The position numbers and the translations under genes are program-made. Positions 1-8,638 of a stretch of DNA of 64,000 bases are shown here, in pieces; position 1 is the first letter of the stretch; every line of letters starts with the position of its first letter. Origin of the DNA: Anaerolineaceae bacterium (GTDB lineage Bacteria; Chloroflexota; Anaerolineae; Promineifilales; Promineifilaceae). The stretch lies in the NCBI GenBank assembly GCA_002699125.1, contig PABI01000139.1, positions 1-64,000 on the forward strand, in the 5' to 3' direction. The notes under the pieces were generated by a model that was not told the DNA's origin, ran no database searches, and saw only the letters and a program-made list of their open reading frames with translations.

Positions 1-80
1 GTTGTATCCATAAACGGATAGTTTTATGAGAAAATTTATCAATTTTCGCCCCTTTTTTCGCATATTACTGTGGGGCGGTG

Positions 81-174
81 AACCTGACAGGTTTGCAAAG
101 GTACCAGAAATTCAGCCAACTTCGTACGGCGAGGAACTTTTTTGATTAAGCAATTATGTAAACCTGTCAGGTTT
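81..174. repeat. 94-bp element bounded by AACCTGACAGGTTT-type inverted ends
   Basis: AACCTGACAGGTTT at 81-94 and its inverted partner AACCTGTCAGGTTT at 161-174 bound a 66-nt core just upstream of the first gene. A second element with the same ends and exactly the same 94-bp span lies at 33695-33788, but its core differs. Each end is itself a near-palindrome, so it can form a small hairpin alone or a large one as a pair. No coding capacity is seen in it. Confidence 0.75.
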
Positions 175-194
175 AGAAAATTAGGAGCAACAAA

Positions 195-710
195 ATGGCA
201 AGAATATGGAAATTTGGCAAAGATGTCGACACCGATCAGATCGTTCCGGGACGGTACGCGCCGTACATGCTGAAAGAAGGACAAGACGTGAAGGATTACG
301 CCTTTTGCGAAGCGCGGCCCGATTTTGCCGCCAACGCCCAGCCGGGCGACATCATCATAGCTGGTGAAAATTTTGGCTGCGGCTCGTCTCGCGAGTATGC
401 GCCAGAAGCGCTGCGCCGCCGCCAGATTGGGGCGATCATTGCCCCCAGCTTTGCCCGCATCTTTTTCCGCAACGCAATTAATTTGGGCATCCCGCTGTAT
501 GAATCCAGCGAGGCGCACGGCCTGGTAAAAGATGGCGAGGAAGCAACTTTGGACCTGGAACAAAACCGTTTGCAAACAGCCAACACCACGCTGGAACTGC
601 CCAGCCTGCCGCCGTTTGCCCAGGAAATTATGCAGGCGGGCGGGATTGTGCCGTTTGTGCGGGAACACGGCCGTTTCCCCGGCGAGGTGCCTCACAAAGA
701 GGCGTCCTAA
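195..710 (+). CDS. Homoaconitase / 3-isopropylmalate dehydratase small subunit
   Basis: Small (swivel-domain) subunit of an aconitase-family hydro-lyase, 171 aa. It pairs with a large [4Fe-4S] subunit not in this window, either in leucine synthesis (LeuD) or in the alpha-aminoadipate lysine route (LysU). The N-terminal VWKFG-like stretch with DTDQIVPGRYAP, the GCGSSREYAPEA substrate loop and the C-terminal HGRFPGE are family hallmarks. From memory the whole chain resembles Thermus LysU closely, and the next gene resembles homoisocitrate dehydrogenase, which favours the lysine role. The ATG has AGGAG 8 nt upstream. The stop is one base before the next start, so the two genes form an operon. 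LeuD remains a real alternative because short archaeal-type LeuD proteins look the same. Confidence 0.85.
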   Translation: MARIWKFGKDVDTDQIVPGRYAPYMLKEGQDVKDYAFCEARPDFAANAQPGDIIIAGENFGCGSSREYAPEALRRRQIGAIIAPSFARIFFRNAINLGIPLYESSEAHGLVKDGEEATLDLEQNRLQTANTTLELPSLPPFAQEIMQAGGIVPFVREHGRFPGEVPHKEAS

Positions 711-711
711 A

Positions 712-1701
712 ATGCCCAAATTATGCGTCATACCCGGTGATGGCATTGGTCAAGAAGTGATTCCGGCAGCGGTAACCATCCTGCAAGCCGCCCTGCCCAA
801 CCTGGAAACCGTGGAAGCGGAAGCAGGCTGGGGCTGCTTTGAAAAGCACGGCGTCTCGGTCCTGCCAGAAACGCTGGACCAGATTCGAGCCTGCGGTGCA
901 GGGCTGTTTGGTGCCGTATCGTCGCCGTTGCGCAAGGTAGATGGCTACAAAAGCGCCATCCTGACGCTGCGGCAGGAACTCAATCTCTATGCGAATATTC
1001 GCCCGGTGCAAAGCTGGCCGCGTGTTTCGCCTCGCCCAGATGTGAACCTGATTGTGGTGCGCGAAAACAGCGAAGGATTGTACGTGAGTCGGGAGCGGTC
1101 AGATGGGGAAACGGCCGTAGCCCAACGCATCATCACGAAGCAGGCAAGTGCAAGGATTGGGCAAAAAACGGCCGAGCTGGTCCGCCAACTTGGCCGCCAA
1201 AAGGTGACGATCGTACACAAGGCCAACGTGCTGCCCCTCACCGATGGATTGTTTCGGGACACGGTACGGCAAGAAATCGAGCTGCTTAGCCCAGCAACGG
1301 AAATCGATGAACTGCTGGTGGATGTGGCCGCGTTAAAAATGGTTGCTGCCCCTGAAACTTTTGATGTGATTGTGACAACCAACCTGTTTGGCGATATTTT
1401 GTCTGATGCGGCGGCGCATTGGGGCGGCGGGCTGGGGCTGGCGGCCTCGCTGAACTGGGGAGATGGCCTGGCGATTGCCGAACCGGTGCACGGCTCCGCA
1501 CCGGACATTGCCGGGCAGGGCATTGCCAATCCGCTGGCGGCGGTGCTGAGCACGGCGCTGCTGGCCCGGTTTGCGTGGGGATTGGAAGAGGTGGCAAATC
1601 GGTTGGAAACGGCCGTTCACCAAACCCTCACCGCAAAAAATTATTTGCAGCTCACAACTACTCGCGCGATTCAAGAAGCCGTTTTAGTAAATCTCAGATA
1701 A
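712..1701 (+). CDS. Homoisocitrate / isopropylmalate dehydrogenase family protein
   Basis: NAD-dependent oxidative decarboxylase of the beta-hydroxyacid family, 329 aa. The N-terminus reads IPGDGIGQEVIPA; EAEAGWGCFEKHG, LFGAVSSPLRKV and VRENSEGLYV follow. The catalytic Lys region HKANVLPLTDGLF, the metal-binding DILSDAAA and the NAD-loop EPVHGSAPDIAG are intact. The short length (LeuB is usually near 355 aa) and the arrangement SP-RKV-x-G resemble Thermus homoisocitrate dehydrogenase more than LeuB. The reading frame is open further upstream, but the ATG at 712 gives the normal N-terminus and follows the previous stop by one base. With the preceding small subunit it would supply two consecutive steps of the alpha-aminoadipate lysine route. 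Substrate choice among homoisocitrate, isocitrate and isopropylmalate cannot be settled from sequence alone. Confidence 0.85.
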   Translation: MPKLCVIPGDGIGQEVIPAAVTILQAALPNLETVEAEAGWGCFEKHGVSVLPETLDQIRACGAGLFGAVSSPLRKVDGYKSAILTLRQELNLYANIRPVQSWPRVSPRPDVNLIVVRENSEGLYVSRERSDGETAVAQRIITKQASARIGQKTAELVRQLGRQKVTIVHKANVLPLTDGLFRDTVRQEIELLSPATEIDELLVDVAALKMVAAPETFDVIVTTNLFGDILSDAAAHWGGGLGLAASLNWGDGLAIAEPVHGSAPDIAGQGIANPLAAVLSTALLARFAWGLEEVANRLETAVHQTLTAKNYLQLTTTRAIQEAVLVNLR

Positions 1702-1717
1702 GCACGATTTGAGGGTT

Positions 1718-3208
1718 CTAGGGATGCTTCACTGCGTTCATCAGCGTCCCATTCTGCTCTTCAACACCGAGGCGGGTGACGGCCGTTGCCAACCCCACCA
1801 GCAGCCAAAACGCCGTCACCGCATGATGGAACTCCAAATTGAAGAGGTAATGGTCAAAAAGCCCGGCCGCCAGCCCGCCGACGATGGCCGCATGCAGCCC
1901 CAGCCACAGCGCGTCCAATTCTTCATGGGCCTTGAAAAAGTGGCGATGTGACAGGCCATAGAAAAAGAGCGTGCCGATGACGGCAAAGAAGGCCAGCAGC
2001 CCCACAAGGCCCATCACCTGGGCAATGGTCAGGTACACGTTGGCCACGCCAAGATAGAGATCGATGTCGGGCGTCCCGGCAAAACCGACGCCGATGATGG
2101 GGTAGCGTCCGATCAGCGTCAGGGCGTCCTGATATTCGCCGAAGCGCATCTGCGTGGCTAAATCCTGACCCTGGATGCCCTCAATAAAACGCTGAATGTA
2201 GGTTTGGGCCACGGGCAGCAGCAGCAACAACAGGCCACCGCCCAGCATGTAAGGAATCAGCCGCCGGTAGCGCAGCAGGGCAATAAAGCCCAGTCCGGCG
2301 GCCAAACCAAACATTGCCCCACGGGAAAAGGTAAGCACGACGCAGATGAAAATCGAGCCGACAATGCCCCAGGTAAGCCAGCGGGGGAACAACGGCCGTT
2401 TCGCCACCAGCTGCGGCCCGGCCAGAGCGCCAATCATCAACAGCAGCCCGCCCAGCACGTTGGGATCCACGGAGGTGCTAATGGCCCGCTCTGACAATTC
2501 CGGGTTTTCTTCGATGTAGCGAATGACCCAGCCGCCGGGGTAGCCAACCCGCGTGAGAAAGTTGAGGATGGTGTTGGTCGTATCTTCTGGCAGCAGCCAG
2601 AAAATGATGCCCAGAATAGCCGCACCCGCCCCAGCCAGCAAAACCACCTTCACCATGCGTTCCAATCGCGCCTGCGTGCGGCAAAAGTCCACAATGACGT
2701 AGACAAAACCGAGACTGAGCAGCAATTCGGCAAACTTACGCAAAAGCGTGGGGGTGAGCGGCCCATTGGCCAATCCAAAAATGAAGGCAAAGATGGCCAC
2801 CAGCATGAAGATAAGCAGCGGCAGGGCAATGGGCGCAGTGACCAGATCCCGCTGCTGCCCCGTAACAATCCCCAGCAGCCAGACGCCCACAACAGCTCCC
2901 AGCGCCAAATCGAGGAAGGTGGGCGTGAGGCCAATGTCAACTGGTAAAGTAGCAAAGGGCAGCAGGCACACCACGGCAATAACACCCCAAAAGCCAATCT
3001 CAATGTCGCGCAGAACGATGAAAGCGGTGACAACCGCCAGGATGAAAGCGGCCCCGGCCAGCGGCCCGCCAAAGCCGAGGATGATGCCGCCGAGAACGGC
3101 CGTGCCGCCCACCAACACCCCCAAAGCCCAGGGAGAACGGGTCGGATTCACAACATCCGGGTTGCGCCAGCTCTTTTTACTTTCGGGTTCCTGAGTCGCG
3201 GTTGCCAT
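1718..3208 (-). CDS. O-antigen ligase / polymerase-like membrane protein
   Basis: Polytopic membrane protein of 496 aa with about 11-12 hydrophobic segments and a short cytoplasmic N-terminus. The periplasmic-loop signature of the Wzy_C/WaaL group is visible: LTFSRGAMFGLAAG, then a long loop with MRFGEYQDALTLIGRYPIIG (R-x-n-W/Q followed by P-x-x-GVG). Such proteins polymerise or ligate lipid-linked glycans. The ATG overlaps the stop of the upstream mazG-like gene (TAATG), so translation is probably coupled. The last codons, encoding AVKHP and the stop, come from a dispersed repeat (GAAGCATCCCT) also found at 19.5 kb, so the native C-terminus may have been altered. It lies in an operon with the glycosyltransferase at 3555-5984. 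Confidence 0.8.
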   Translation of the reverse strand: MATATQEPESKKSWRNPDVVNPTRSPWALGVLVGGTAVLGGIILGFGGPLAGAAFILAVVTAFIVLRDIEIGFWGVIAVVCLLPFATLPVDIGLTPTFLDLALGAVVGVWLLGIVTGQQRDLVTAPIALPLLIFMLVAIFAFIFGLANGPLTPTLLRKFAELLLSLGFVYVIVDFCRTQARLERMVKVVLLAGAGAAILGIIFWLLPEDTTNTILNFLTRVGYPGGWVIRYIEENPELSERAISTSVDPNVLGGLLLMIGALAGPQLVAKRPLFPRWLTWGIVGSIFICVVLTFSRGAMFGLAAGLGFIALLRYRRLIPYMLGGGLLLLLLPVAQTYIQRFIEGIQGQDLATQMRFGEYQDALTLIGRYPIIGVGFAGTPDIDLYLGVANVYLTIAQVMGLVGLLAFFAVIGTLFFYGLSHRHFFKAHEELDALWLGLHAAIVGGLAAGLFDHYLFNLEFHHAVTAFWLLVGLATAVTRLGVEEQNGTLMNAVKHP

Positions 3209-3516
3209 TAATCAATAGATCCTTCTGCCTGAAGCTGCTGGAATGATTGCTCAATCGAAGCAGTCAGTTCGGCTTCAATGCCGTAATGAACCGCCACAGT
3301 GAGGGCACAACGCAGCACGTCTTTCACCTCTTTAGCCAGCTTGATTGTATCTGGTTGGCCCATTTTTTGCCGCTTGACGCCGCTGCTTTCAAAGTGATTC
3401 ACCTGCGCCGCCAGCTCGCCGCATTCTTCGGCCAGGCGGGTGATCATTTGGAACGGATCGTTGCCGTCAGGGAATCGCTTCATGAGGCCGCGGGTGATTT
3501 GGTACAGTTTTTCCAT
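3208..3516 (-). CDS. MazG-like nucleotide pyrophosphohydrolase
   Basis: 102-aa all-helical protein. RLAEECGELAAQVNHFE followed later by KEVKDVLRCAL matches the EExxE...ExxD metal-binding pattern of the MazG/dUTPase-like all-alpha NTP pyrophosphohydrolases, which hydrolyse (d)NTPs to NMP and PPi. The frame is open to 3549, but the extra residues derive from a GTAGAGACGTTGC palindrome, so the start MEKLYQ at 3516 is preferred although its Shine-Dalgarno (GAAGAA) is weak. It sits between a glycosyltransferase and an O-antigen ligase-like gene. The reason for that placement is unclear and may be housekeeping. Confidence 0.75.
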   Translation of the reverse strand: MEKLYQITRGLMKRFPDGNDPFQMITRLAEECGELAAQVNHFESSGVKRQKMGQPDTIKLAKEVKDVLRCALTVAVHYGIEAELTASIEQSFQQLQAEGSID

Positions 3517-3529
3517 AATTCTGTTCTTC

Positions 3530-3558
3530 GTAGAGATGTTGCAATGCAACGTCTCTAC
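3530..3558. repeat. GTAGAGATGTTGC palindrome spanning a stop codon
   Basis: A 29-bp near-perfect palindrome (arms GTAGAGATGTTGC / GCAACGTCTCTAC) lies between the glycosyltransferase and the mazG-like gene. The TAG stop of the glycosyltransferase (3555-3557) is part of the palindrome. Confidence 0.8.
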
Positions 3559-5984
3559 CTGACGATGCGAAGCAGGGTAAGCTGGAGAAAGTCGTCGGTG
3601 GGACGGCCGTCTGCGGCAATGATCTGCAAACGATCAAATTCTCCTACTTCTGTCACCTCGAAAAAACCTAAGTGAATGGGATACACATTTGCCGGTGCGT
3701 CGGGATTGATGGGAATGGTCACAGGAATTGCCTGCAATTCTCCCGGCTGCCAAAGCGTTGTTGATTGTCCTAAATTCACGTTGGCCCACAGCGTTGTGTC
3801 CTTATCTACCACCTGGACAAAGAGGGTGTAATCGGTGGTTAACGGCCGTTTCGCCCGCCAGTACAAGGTTAAATCCACCGTATCACCGGCTGCCACCTGC
3901 CGCGGATTTAGCTCAAAACCCACCAACTCCAGTTCGTTTTCAAAGTTCACCAACGTCGGATTGGGCAGGTCACCCGGTGCAGGTTCCAGCGCCAGCCTCG
4001 TTAAAACAACCATATCATCGCCGTTTGTTAAGGGCAATCGCTCCTCAGTGAAAAAGTCATAGAGACCCACACTTAGCTGAAGGTCGGCGGGGGCTACGGC
4101 CGTTTCCGGAATAGTCAGCCGATAATAGTTAAAAATCGTCTCGCCCGGCTCCAATAGTGAAGTGGGCCGCAAACCTTGATCTAAATACATATCTCGCTGG
4201 GCAATGGGCACGCCTACCACCGGGTCGTTCAGATGGGCAAAAACGCTCCAGTTGCGCGCCATCGGAGCCAGAACTTCCCATTCCAGCAGCAAATCGATTG
4301 TGTCACCAGGTTGGTACATTGTTTTTTGTTGGGTTGCGGTTGCTTCGCCTGTGCTCAGCACAGGCGTTTGCCCAATCTCAAACCCCACCAACCGAAGCTT
4401 CTCATCAAAATTAACGTTCACCGGCTGCTGCACCAGCCAGGGTGCCGTGTACTGGTTCAGGGCGTACGCCGGGCAAATCCAGGCCAACGGGGCAAGCGCC
4501 GCCAGGACAAACAAAAAGCCCGCCACGCCGAAAATCACCTTTTGGCCCAGCGACCGGGGCAGCCAGCCAATCAATCCCGCCACCAGCAGCACGTTAATCG
4601 CCGAAATCGCTGTAAACACCAGCCGCCCCTGCGACGACCACGTCGTCGTGGCCCACTGAATCAACCCCACCACCACGGCGGTCACGAACAGCAAGCACAC
4701 TACCAAGGCAAATTTGGCAGCGACAAAATCCAGGAGATTGGAGATTAGAGATTGGAGATTGGAGATTAAGTGCAATCTCCAATCTCCAATCTCCTTCACC
4801 AAATAAACCACAAACCCCAACACCCCCACAATCACCACACCATTCAAAATATGGTAAATCCACAGCGGCATCGGCACATTGACGCCGCCAAACAGCCCCC
4901 AGTAAGAGAGCATAAAGCCCCAGCGCTCGCTCCATAACTGCGCCAGCGAGGCCGGGTGCGCCCGCTGCCCCAAAACGGCAATGAATGCGTTCCAGCCCAG
5001 AAAATCACCGTACAGCACAATGTTGCGCCAATACCACCAGCCAGCAATTAAAATAACGGGCAATAAGAGGATGAGGAAGGATACGGCCGTCCGCCCCAAC
5101 ATCCTAAAAATCTCACCCCAAAACCCCTCTTTGCGCCCCTCTGCGCCTTCTCCGCGTAACTCCGCGTTCCGCTTTTGCCAATAAGCCACAAAAATCGTCC
5201 CCAACGCCAGCGGCAGCAGCCCAAACGTGCCCTCTTTGGTGAGAAGAGCCAGGCCAATGACTGCGCCTATGAGAAGCCATCTTTTTAAGTAATCAGTATT
5301 CAGTAACCAGTAACCAGTTTTTTTTGGCTGGCTTACTGAATACTGATCTACTGAATACTGTTTACTGACTGATCTGATCATCAATAGAATCGCCAGCGAG
5401 GCCAGGGGAATTGCCAAATTATCATTGTTCACCGCGCCGCTGATGAAGAGGAACATGGGGGTGAAAGCGTTGATTGCGGCTGCGCCCAGCGCAATTTCAG
5501 GCCGGTTCGGGGCCAATTCCTTGCCGATGAGATAGGTCAGATAAACAGTAACCGCACCCAGCAGCACCGAAAAAAGACGCACGATGCGCACCGCCAGCAG
5601 CGTACCATGCCACGGATTCCACTCCGGATTGTGGATCGTGAGGTTAATGTTGCCATCAGCAGTGAGGATGCCGTTATCGACGTGGGGGTTTTCCCAGCGT
5701 ACCGTTTCCATGTCGCTGGTGTCGATCCAGAAGGTGAGCGCCGCGCCGAGGTAGTAGTAGAGTGGCGGTTGGCTGGCCTCCTGCTTCCACGGCCCGGCCT
5801 GCGCCGGATCAAACACCTGCACCGGCAATGGATTGCCGTCGGCCAGGTGGCGGATCATGGGATAATGCCACAGCTCGTCCGACGCTTCAAAGACGGGGGT
5901 AACGAGGGCATACATCGCCCCCAAGATCACAAACAGCCCCAGGATGAGGCTCAGCCAGCGTTTCTCGTAACGATTCTCGTCCAT
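3555..5984 (-). CDS. GT-C fold membrane glycosyltransferase with C-terminal beta domains
   Basis: 809-aa protein with about 11-12 membrane segments, then a soluble C-terminal part. The first periplasmic loop holds EASDELWHYPMI (the acidic DE motif of PMT/ArnT-like enzymes), followed by EASQPPLYYYLGA. It is expected to transfer a sugar from a lipid carrier on the outer face of the membrane. From about residue 530 two related beta domains occur (F-x-x-LRLVGFEIG and FENELELVGFEL, each followed by PGDT or AGDT-x-DL-L-W), a pattern common in extracellular proteins. Three different repeats are inserted in frame: a CAGTAATCAGT type near residues 203-233, a CGCAGAG type near 272-287 and an ATTGGAGATT type near 397-417, all in predicted loops. 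It is first in the operon with mazG and the ligase-like gene. GT39/GT83 assignment is uncertain. Confidence 0.75.
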   Translation of the reverse strand: MDENRYEKRWLSLILGLFVILGAMYALVTPVFEASDELWHYPMIRHLADGNPLPVQVFDPAQAGPWKQEASQPPLYYYLGAALTFWIDTSDMETVRWENPHVDNGILTADGNINLTIHNPEWNPWHGTLLAVRIVRLFSVLLGAVTVYLTYLIGKELAPNRPEIALGAAAINAFTPMFLFISGAVNNDNLAIPLASLAILLMIRSVSKQYSVDQYSVSQPKKTGYWLLNTDYLKRWLLIGAVIGLALLTKEGTFGLLPLALGTIFVAYWQKRNAELRGEGAEGRKEGFWGEIFRMLGRTAVSFLILLLPVILIAGWWYWRNIVLYGDFLGWNAFIAVLGQRAHPASLAQLWSERWGFMLSYWGLFGGVNVPMPLWIYHILNGVVIVGVLGFVVYLVKEIGDWRLHLISNLQSLISNLLDFVAAKFALVVCLLFVTAVVVGLIQWATTTWSSQGRLVFTAISAINVLLVAGLIGWLPRSLGQKVIFGVAGFLFVLAALAPLAWICPAYALNQYTAPWLVQQPVNVNFDEKLRLVGFEIGQTPVLSTGEATATQQKTMYQPGDTIDLLLEWEVLAPMARNWSVFAHLNDPVVGVPIAQRDMYLDQGLRPTSLLEPGETIFNYYRLTIPETAVAPADLQLSVGLYDFFTEERLPLTNGDDMVVLTRLALEPAPGDLPNPTLVNFENELELVGFELNPRQVAAGDTVDLTLYWRAKRPLTTDYTLFVQVVDKDTTLWANVNLGQSTTLWQPGELQAIPVTIPINPDAPANVYPIHLGFFEVTEVGEFDRLQIIAADGRPTDDFLQLTLLRIVR
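4733..4794. repeat. ATTGGAGATT inverted repeat inside a CDS
   Basis: Tandem GGAGATT units on the left face AATCTCC units on the right, giving a hairpin of about 25 bp per arm. It is read through in frame as part of the glycosyltransferase (loop near residues 397-417). The same family occurs at 30041-30092 in another glycosyltransferase. Confidence 0.85.
5126..5170. repeat. CGCAGAG-type repeat inside a CDS
   Basis: A tract of short CTCTGCGCC / TCCGCGTAACTCCGCG units, translated in frame as a charged Gly/Glu/Arg-rich loop of the glycosyltransferase (about residues 272-287). It is related to the CACAGAG repeats at 17.2, 32.4, 35.2, 49.7 and 56.6 kb. Confidence 0.7.
5289..5374. repeat. CAGTAATCAGT / ACTGAATACTG repeat inside a CDS
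   Basis: Multiple short CAGTAACCAGT units are followed by inverted ACTGAATACTG units. It is read in frame as a Ser/Tyr/Gln-rich loop (about residues 203-233) of the glycosyltransferase. Related short copies lie near 6069-6100 and 18200-18256. Confidence 0.75.
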
Positions 5985-6088
5985 AGCGGGCTAGATTGTA
6001 CCCATCTGGGGCTGTGCTGCCACCTGCGTTAAGGCTACTTTTACGGTACGGCCGTTTTGCCCGTGATCAGTCTTCAGTAAATCAGTTA

Positions 6089-7396
6089 TCAGTGATCGGT
6101 AAGCGCAGCAAAGGCGGCACCAGCAGCGGCAATGGTTTTGTGAATTTCTGTCGCGCTGTGTTGAGTAGACAAAAACCCTGCTTCAAACTGGGACGGCGCC
6201 ACATAAACGCCGCGGGCCAACATTGCCTGGAAATAGGCTGCAAAGCGATCTGTGTTTGCCTGGCTGGCCGTTTCCCAGTTCACCACGGGCCGGTCGGCAA
6301 AAAACAGGCCAAACATGGTGCCCACGCGATTGTGCTGGATAGTCAAGCCGGCTTCCTTGGCTGCCGCTGCCAACCCATTCATTAACTGGGTGCCCCGCGT
6401 CTCCAACTCATCCCAAACGCCGGGTTCTTGCAGCGCTTTCAACGTCTCAATGCCTGCCGTCATCGCCAGCGGATTGCCGGAGAGCGTACCAGCCTGGTAC
6501 ATCGGCCCTACGGGAGCCACCATCTCCATGATGTCGCGGCGACCGCCGTAAGCACCAACGGGTAGCCCACCACCAATGACCTTGCCCAACGCGGTAATAT
6601 CTGGCTGGACGTTGTACAATGTTTGCGCCCCACCAGGATGCACACGGAAGCCGGTCATCACTTCATCAAAAATAAGCAGTGCGCCATCGTTAGCCGTTAC
6701 CTCGCGCAAGCCAGACAAAAAGCCTTCAATTGGCGGCACCAGCCCCATATTGCCGCTAACCGGCTCCACAATGACGGCCGCAATCTCCCCCGGAAACTGG
6801 GAAAAGAGCTCCTTCACCGCCTCGATGTCATTGTACGGGGCAACCAGCGTGTCGGCCGTGGTCGCTTTGGGCACGCCAGGCGAATCGGGCAGGCCTAACG
6901 TAGCCACGCCAGACCCAGCCTGCACCAGCAGCATATCGGCATGGCCATGATAATTGCCGCGGAATTTAATGATTTTATTGCGCTCCGTAAAAGCGCGCGC
7001 CAGCCGCAGGGCACTCATCGTTGCTTCCGTACCCGAGTTGACGAAGCGAATCATTTCGATGTTGGGCATCAGGCCCATGACCTGTTTGGCCAATTCATTT
7101 TCCAGCGGGCTGGGGGCGCCGTAGCTGGTGCCGTGGGTAACGGCCGTTTGCAAAGCCGCCACCACCTGCGGATGCGCATGACCCAAAATCAACGGTCCCC
7201 AGGAAAGCACGTAGTCGATGTAGCGGTTGCCATCGACATCGGTCAGATAAGCCCCTTCGCCACGGTCGATAAACAGCGGCTGGCCGCCCACGGCGCGAAA
7301 GGCCCGCACAGGTGAATCCACACCGCCTGGCAGCAACTCTTGTGCCTCGGCAAATAGTTCAATCGACTTTGATATATTCATCTTCTCTTTATCCAT
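6089..7396 (-). CDS. hemL: Glutamate-1-semialdehyde 2,1-aminomutase
   Basis: PLP enzyme converting glutamate-1-semialdehyde to 5-aminolevulinate, the second step of the C5 tetrapyrrole route. 435 aa, normal length. N-terminal [39 protein letters not shown] and the Schiff-base lysine in [13 protein letters not shown] (about K272) are all present. Two Met starts are possible, at 7396 and 7381; neither has a strong Shine-Dalgarno, although GAGAAG precedes the inner one. It is the last gene of the heme operon, 76 bp after hemE, with a palindromic repeat filling the gap. The final codons run into a CAGTAATCAGT-like repeat. Confidence 0.96.
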   Translation of the reverse strand: MDKEKMNISKSIELFAEAQELLPGGVDSPVRAFRAVGGQPLFIDRGEGAYLTDVDGNRYIDYVLSWGPLILGHAHPQVVAALQTAVTHGTSYGAPSPLENELAKQVMGLMPNIEMIRFVNSGTEATMSALRLARAFTERNKIIKFRGNYHGHADMLLVQAGSGVATLGLPDSPGVPKATTADTLVAPYNDIEAVKELFSQFPGEIAAVIVEPVSGNMGLVPPIEGFLSGLREVTANDGALLIFDEVMTGFRVHPGGAQTLYNVQPDITALGKVIGGGLPVGAYGGRRDIMEMVAPVGPMYQAGTLSGNPLAMTAGIETLKALQEPGVWDELETRGTQLMNGLAAAAKEAGLTIQHNRVGTMFGLFFADRPVVNWETASQANTDRFAAYFQAMLARGVYVAPSQFEAGFLSTQHSATEIHKTIAAAGAAFAALTDH

Positions 7397-7407
7397 TTAA
7401 TTTGATA

Positions 7408-7461
7408 GAACGCTGATTTTCCTGATTAGCCTGATCAGGGATATCAGGTCAACCAGCGTTC
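7408..7461. repeat. GAACGCTGATTTTCCTGAT hairpin repeat between hemE and hemL
   Basis: Imperfect palindrome with outer arms GAACGCTG / CAGCGTTC and inner CCTGAT / ATCAGG pairs. It is the same family as 8564-8615 and 28518-28571. As an intercistronic stem-loop it could shield upstream mRNA from 3' decay, which is inference. Confidence 0.85.
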
Positions 7462-7472
7462 CATTTCTTTCG

Positions 7473-8543
7473 TCATCGACTGGTTGTTTCCTGTACGTAA
7501 GCTACCAGCCGCTTTACGGTGTCTGTGGGCACAGTCGGGAAAATGCCGTGGCCGAGATTGAAGATGTGTCCGGGACGGCCGTTTACCCGCGCCAACACAT
7601 CATCTACCTTTTCCTGCACAATCTCCCACTCCGTCAACAACACCGTCGGGTCCAAATTCCCCTGCACCGCTCGATCAAGTCCCACTTTTTCCCAGGCGAC
7701 ATCCAACGGAATGCGCCAATCGACGCCGATGACGGAGCCGCCACAGGCAGCCACCTCATCCAAATAATGTGCTGTACCCGTGCTGAAATTAATCGTGGGC
7801 ACATCGGCCTTTTCCAGCTCAGCAAAAAGCAGTTTATTGTACGGCTGAATGTAACGCACGTAATCCTGCCTACCTAACGCCAGTCCGGCCCAGGAATCAA
7901 ACAGTTGCAGTGCCGAAGCCCCCGCTTCCGCCTGCCTCAGCAGATAATCCGCCTGCACGGTCGCCAGCTTGCGCATCAGCATCTCCCAGGCGTCGGGATA
8001 TTGATACATCAGCGCTTTGGTCTTCTCGTAATTCTTGCTGCTGCCGCCCTCGATGGCGTAGCTGGCCAGCGTAAACGGCGCCCCGGCAAAACCGATTAGC
8101 GGCACACCGCGCGGCGTTAGCTCCGCCGCCACCAGCCGAATAGCTTCCAGCGTGAAGCCCATATTTTCTTCAGCAGGCGGTGTTTGCAGCTTTTCTATGT
8201 CTTCTGTGGTACGAATCGGATTGTAGATGACCGGTCCTTCTCCCTTTACAAACTCCAAATCCAGGCCCATGCCCACCAAAGGCGGCAAAATATCGGAGAA
8301 GATAATGGCAGCATCCATGCCAAAAGCATTAATTGGCTGGAGGGTGATTTCGGCCGCCAACTCCGGCATGCGAATGACCTCCAGCATCGTGTGCTTGGCG
8401 CGAATGGCACGGTATTCCGGCATGTAACGCCCCGCCTGGCGCATCAGCCAGATGGGGGTGTGGTCCACCGGCTCGCGGCGGCAGGCGCGCAAGAAAGTAG
8501 ATGTTTCAATTAAACTCTGGGTATCGGTAACAGCTGTGTTCAT
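7473..8543 (-). CDS. hemE: Uroporphyrinogen III decarboxylase
   Basis: Cytosolic enzyme removing four carboxyl groups from uroporphyrinogen III to give coproporphyrinogen III. 356 aa. The signature PIWLMRQAGRYMPEYRA and the catalytic FSDILPPL region are intact, as are GFAGAPFTLASYAIEGG and the C-terminal FNLGHGIFPTVP. The ATG has AAGGAAC upstream. It is seventh in the heme operon; both flanking gaps carry copies of the same AACGCTGATTTTCCTGAT palindrome family. Confidence 0.97.
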   Translation of the reverse strand: MNTAVTDTQSLIETSTFLRACRREPVDHTPIWLMRQAGRYMPEYRAIRAKHTMLEVIRMPELAAEITLQPINAFGMDAAIIFSDILPPLVGMGLDLEFVKGEGPVIYNPIRTTEDIEKLQTPPAEENMGFTLEAIRLVAAELTPRGVPLIGFAGAPFTLASYAIEGGSSKNYEKTKALMYQYPDAWEMLMRKLATVQADYLLRQAEAGASALQLFDSWAGLALGRQDYVRYIQPYNKLLFAELEKADVPTINFSTGTAHYLDEVAACGGSVIGVDWRIPLDVAWEKVGLDRAVQGNLDPTVLLTEWEIVQEKVDDVLARVNGRPGHIFNLGHGIFPTVPTDTVKRLVAYVQETTSR

Positions 8544-8563
8544 ATTTGTTCCTTAAAACATAG

Positions 8564-8615
8564 AACGCTGATTTTCCTGATCACCCTGATCATAGGAATC
8601 AGGAAAATCAGCGTT
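8564..8615. repeat. AACGCTGATTTTCCTGAT hairpin repeat between hemB and hemE
   Basis: Perfect 18-bp inverted arms (8564-8581 and 8598-8615) around a 16-nt loop. The family is shared with 7408-7461 and 28518-28571. No T-tract follows, so it is not a standard terminator. Confidence 0.9.
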
Positions 8616-8638
8616 TTATTATTGTTCACAAATCGCTT

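Noticed and set aside
532-711. 60-codon upstream extension of the dehydrogenase gene
   Set aside because: It overlaps the small-subunit gene in another frame; the family N-terminus begins exactly at the ATG at 712.
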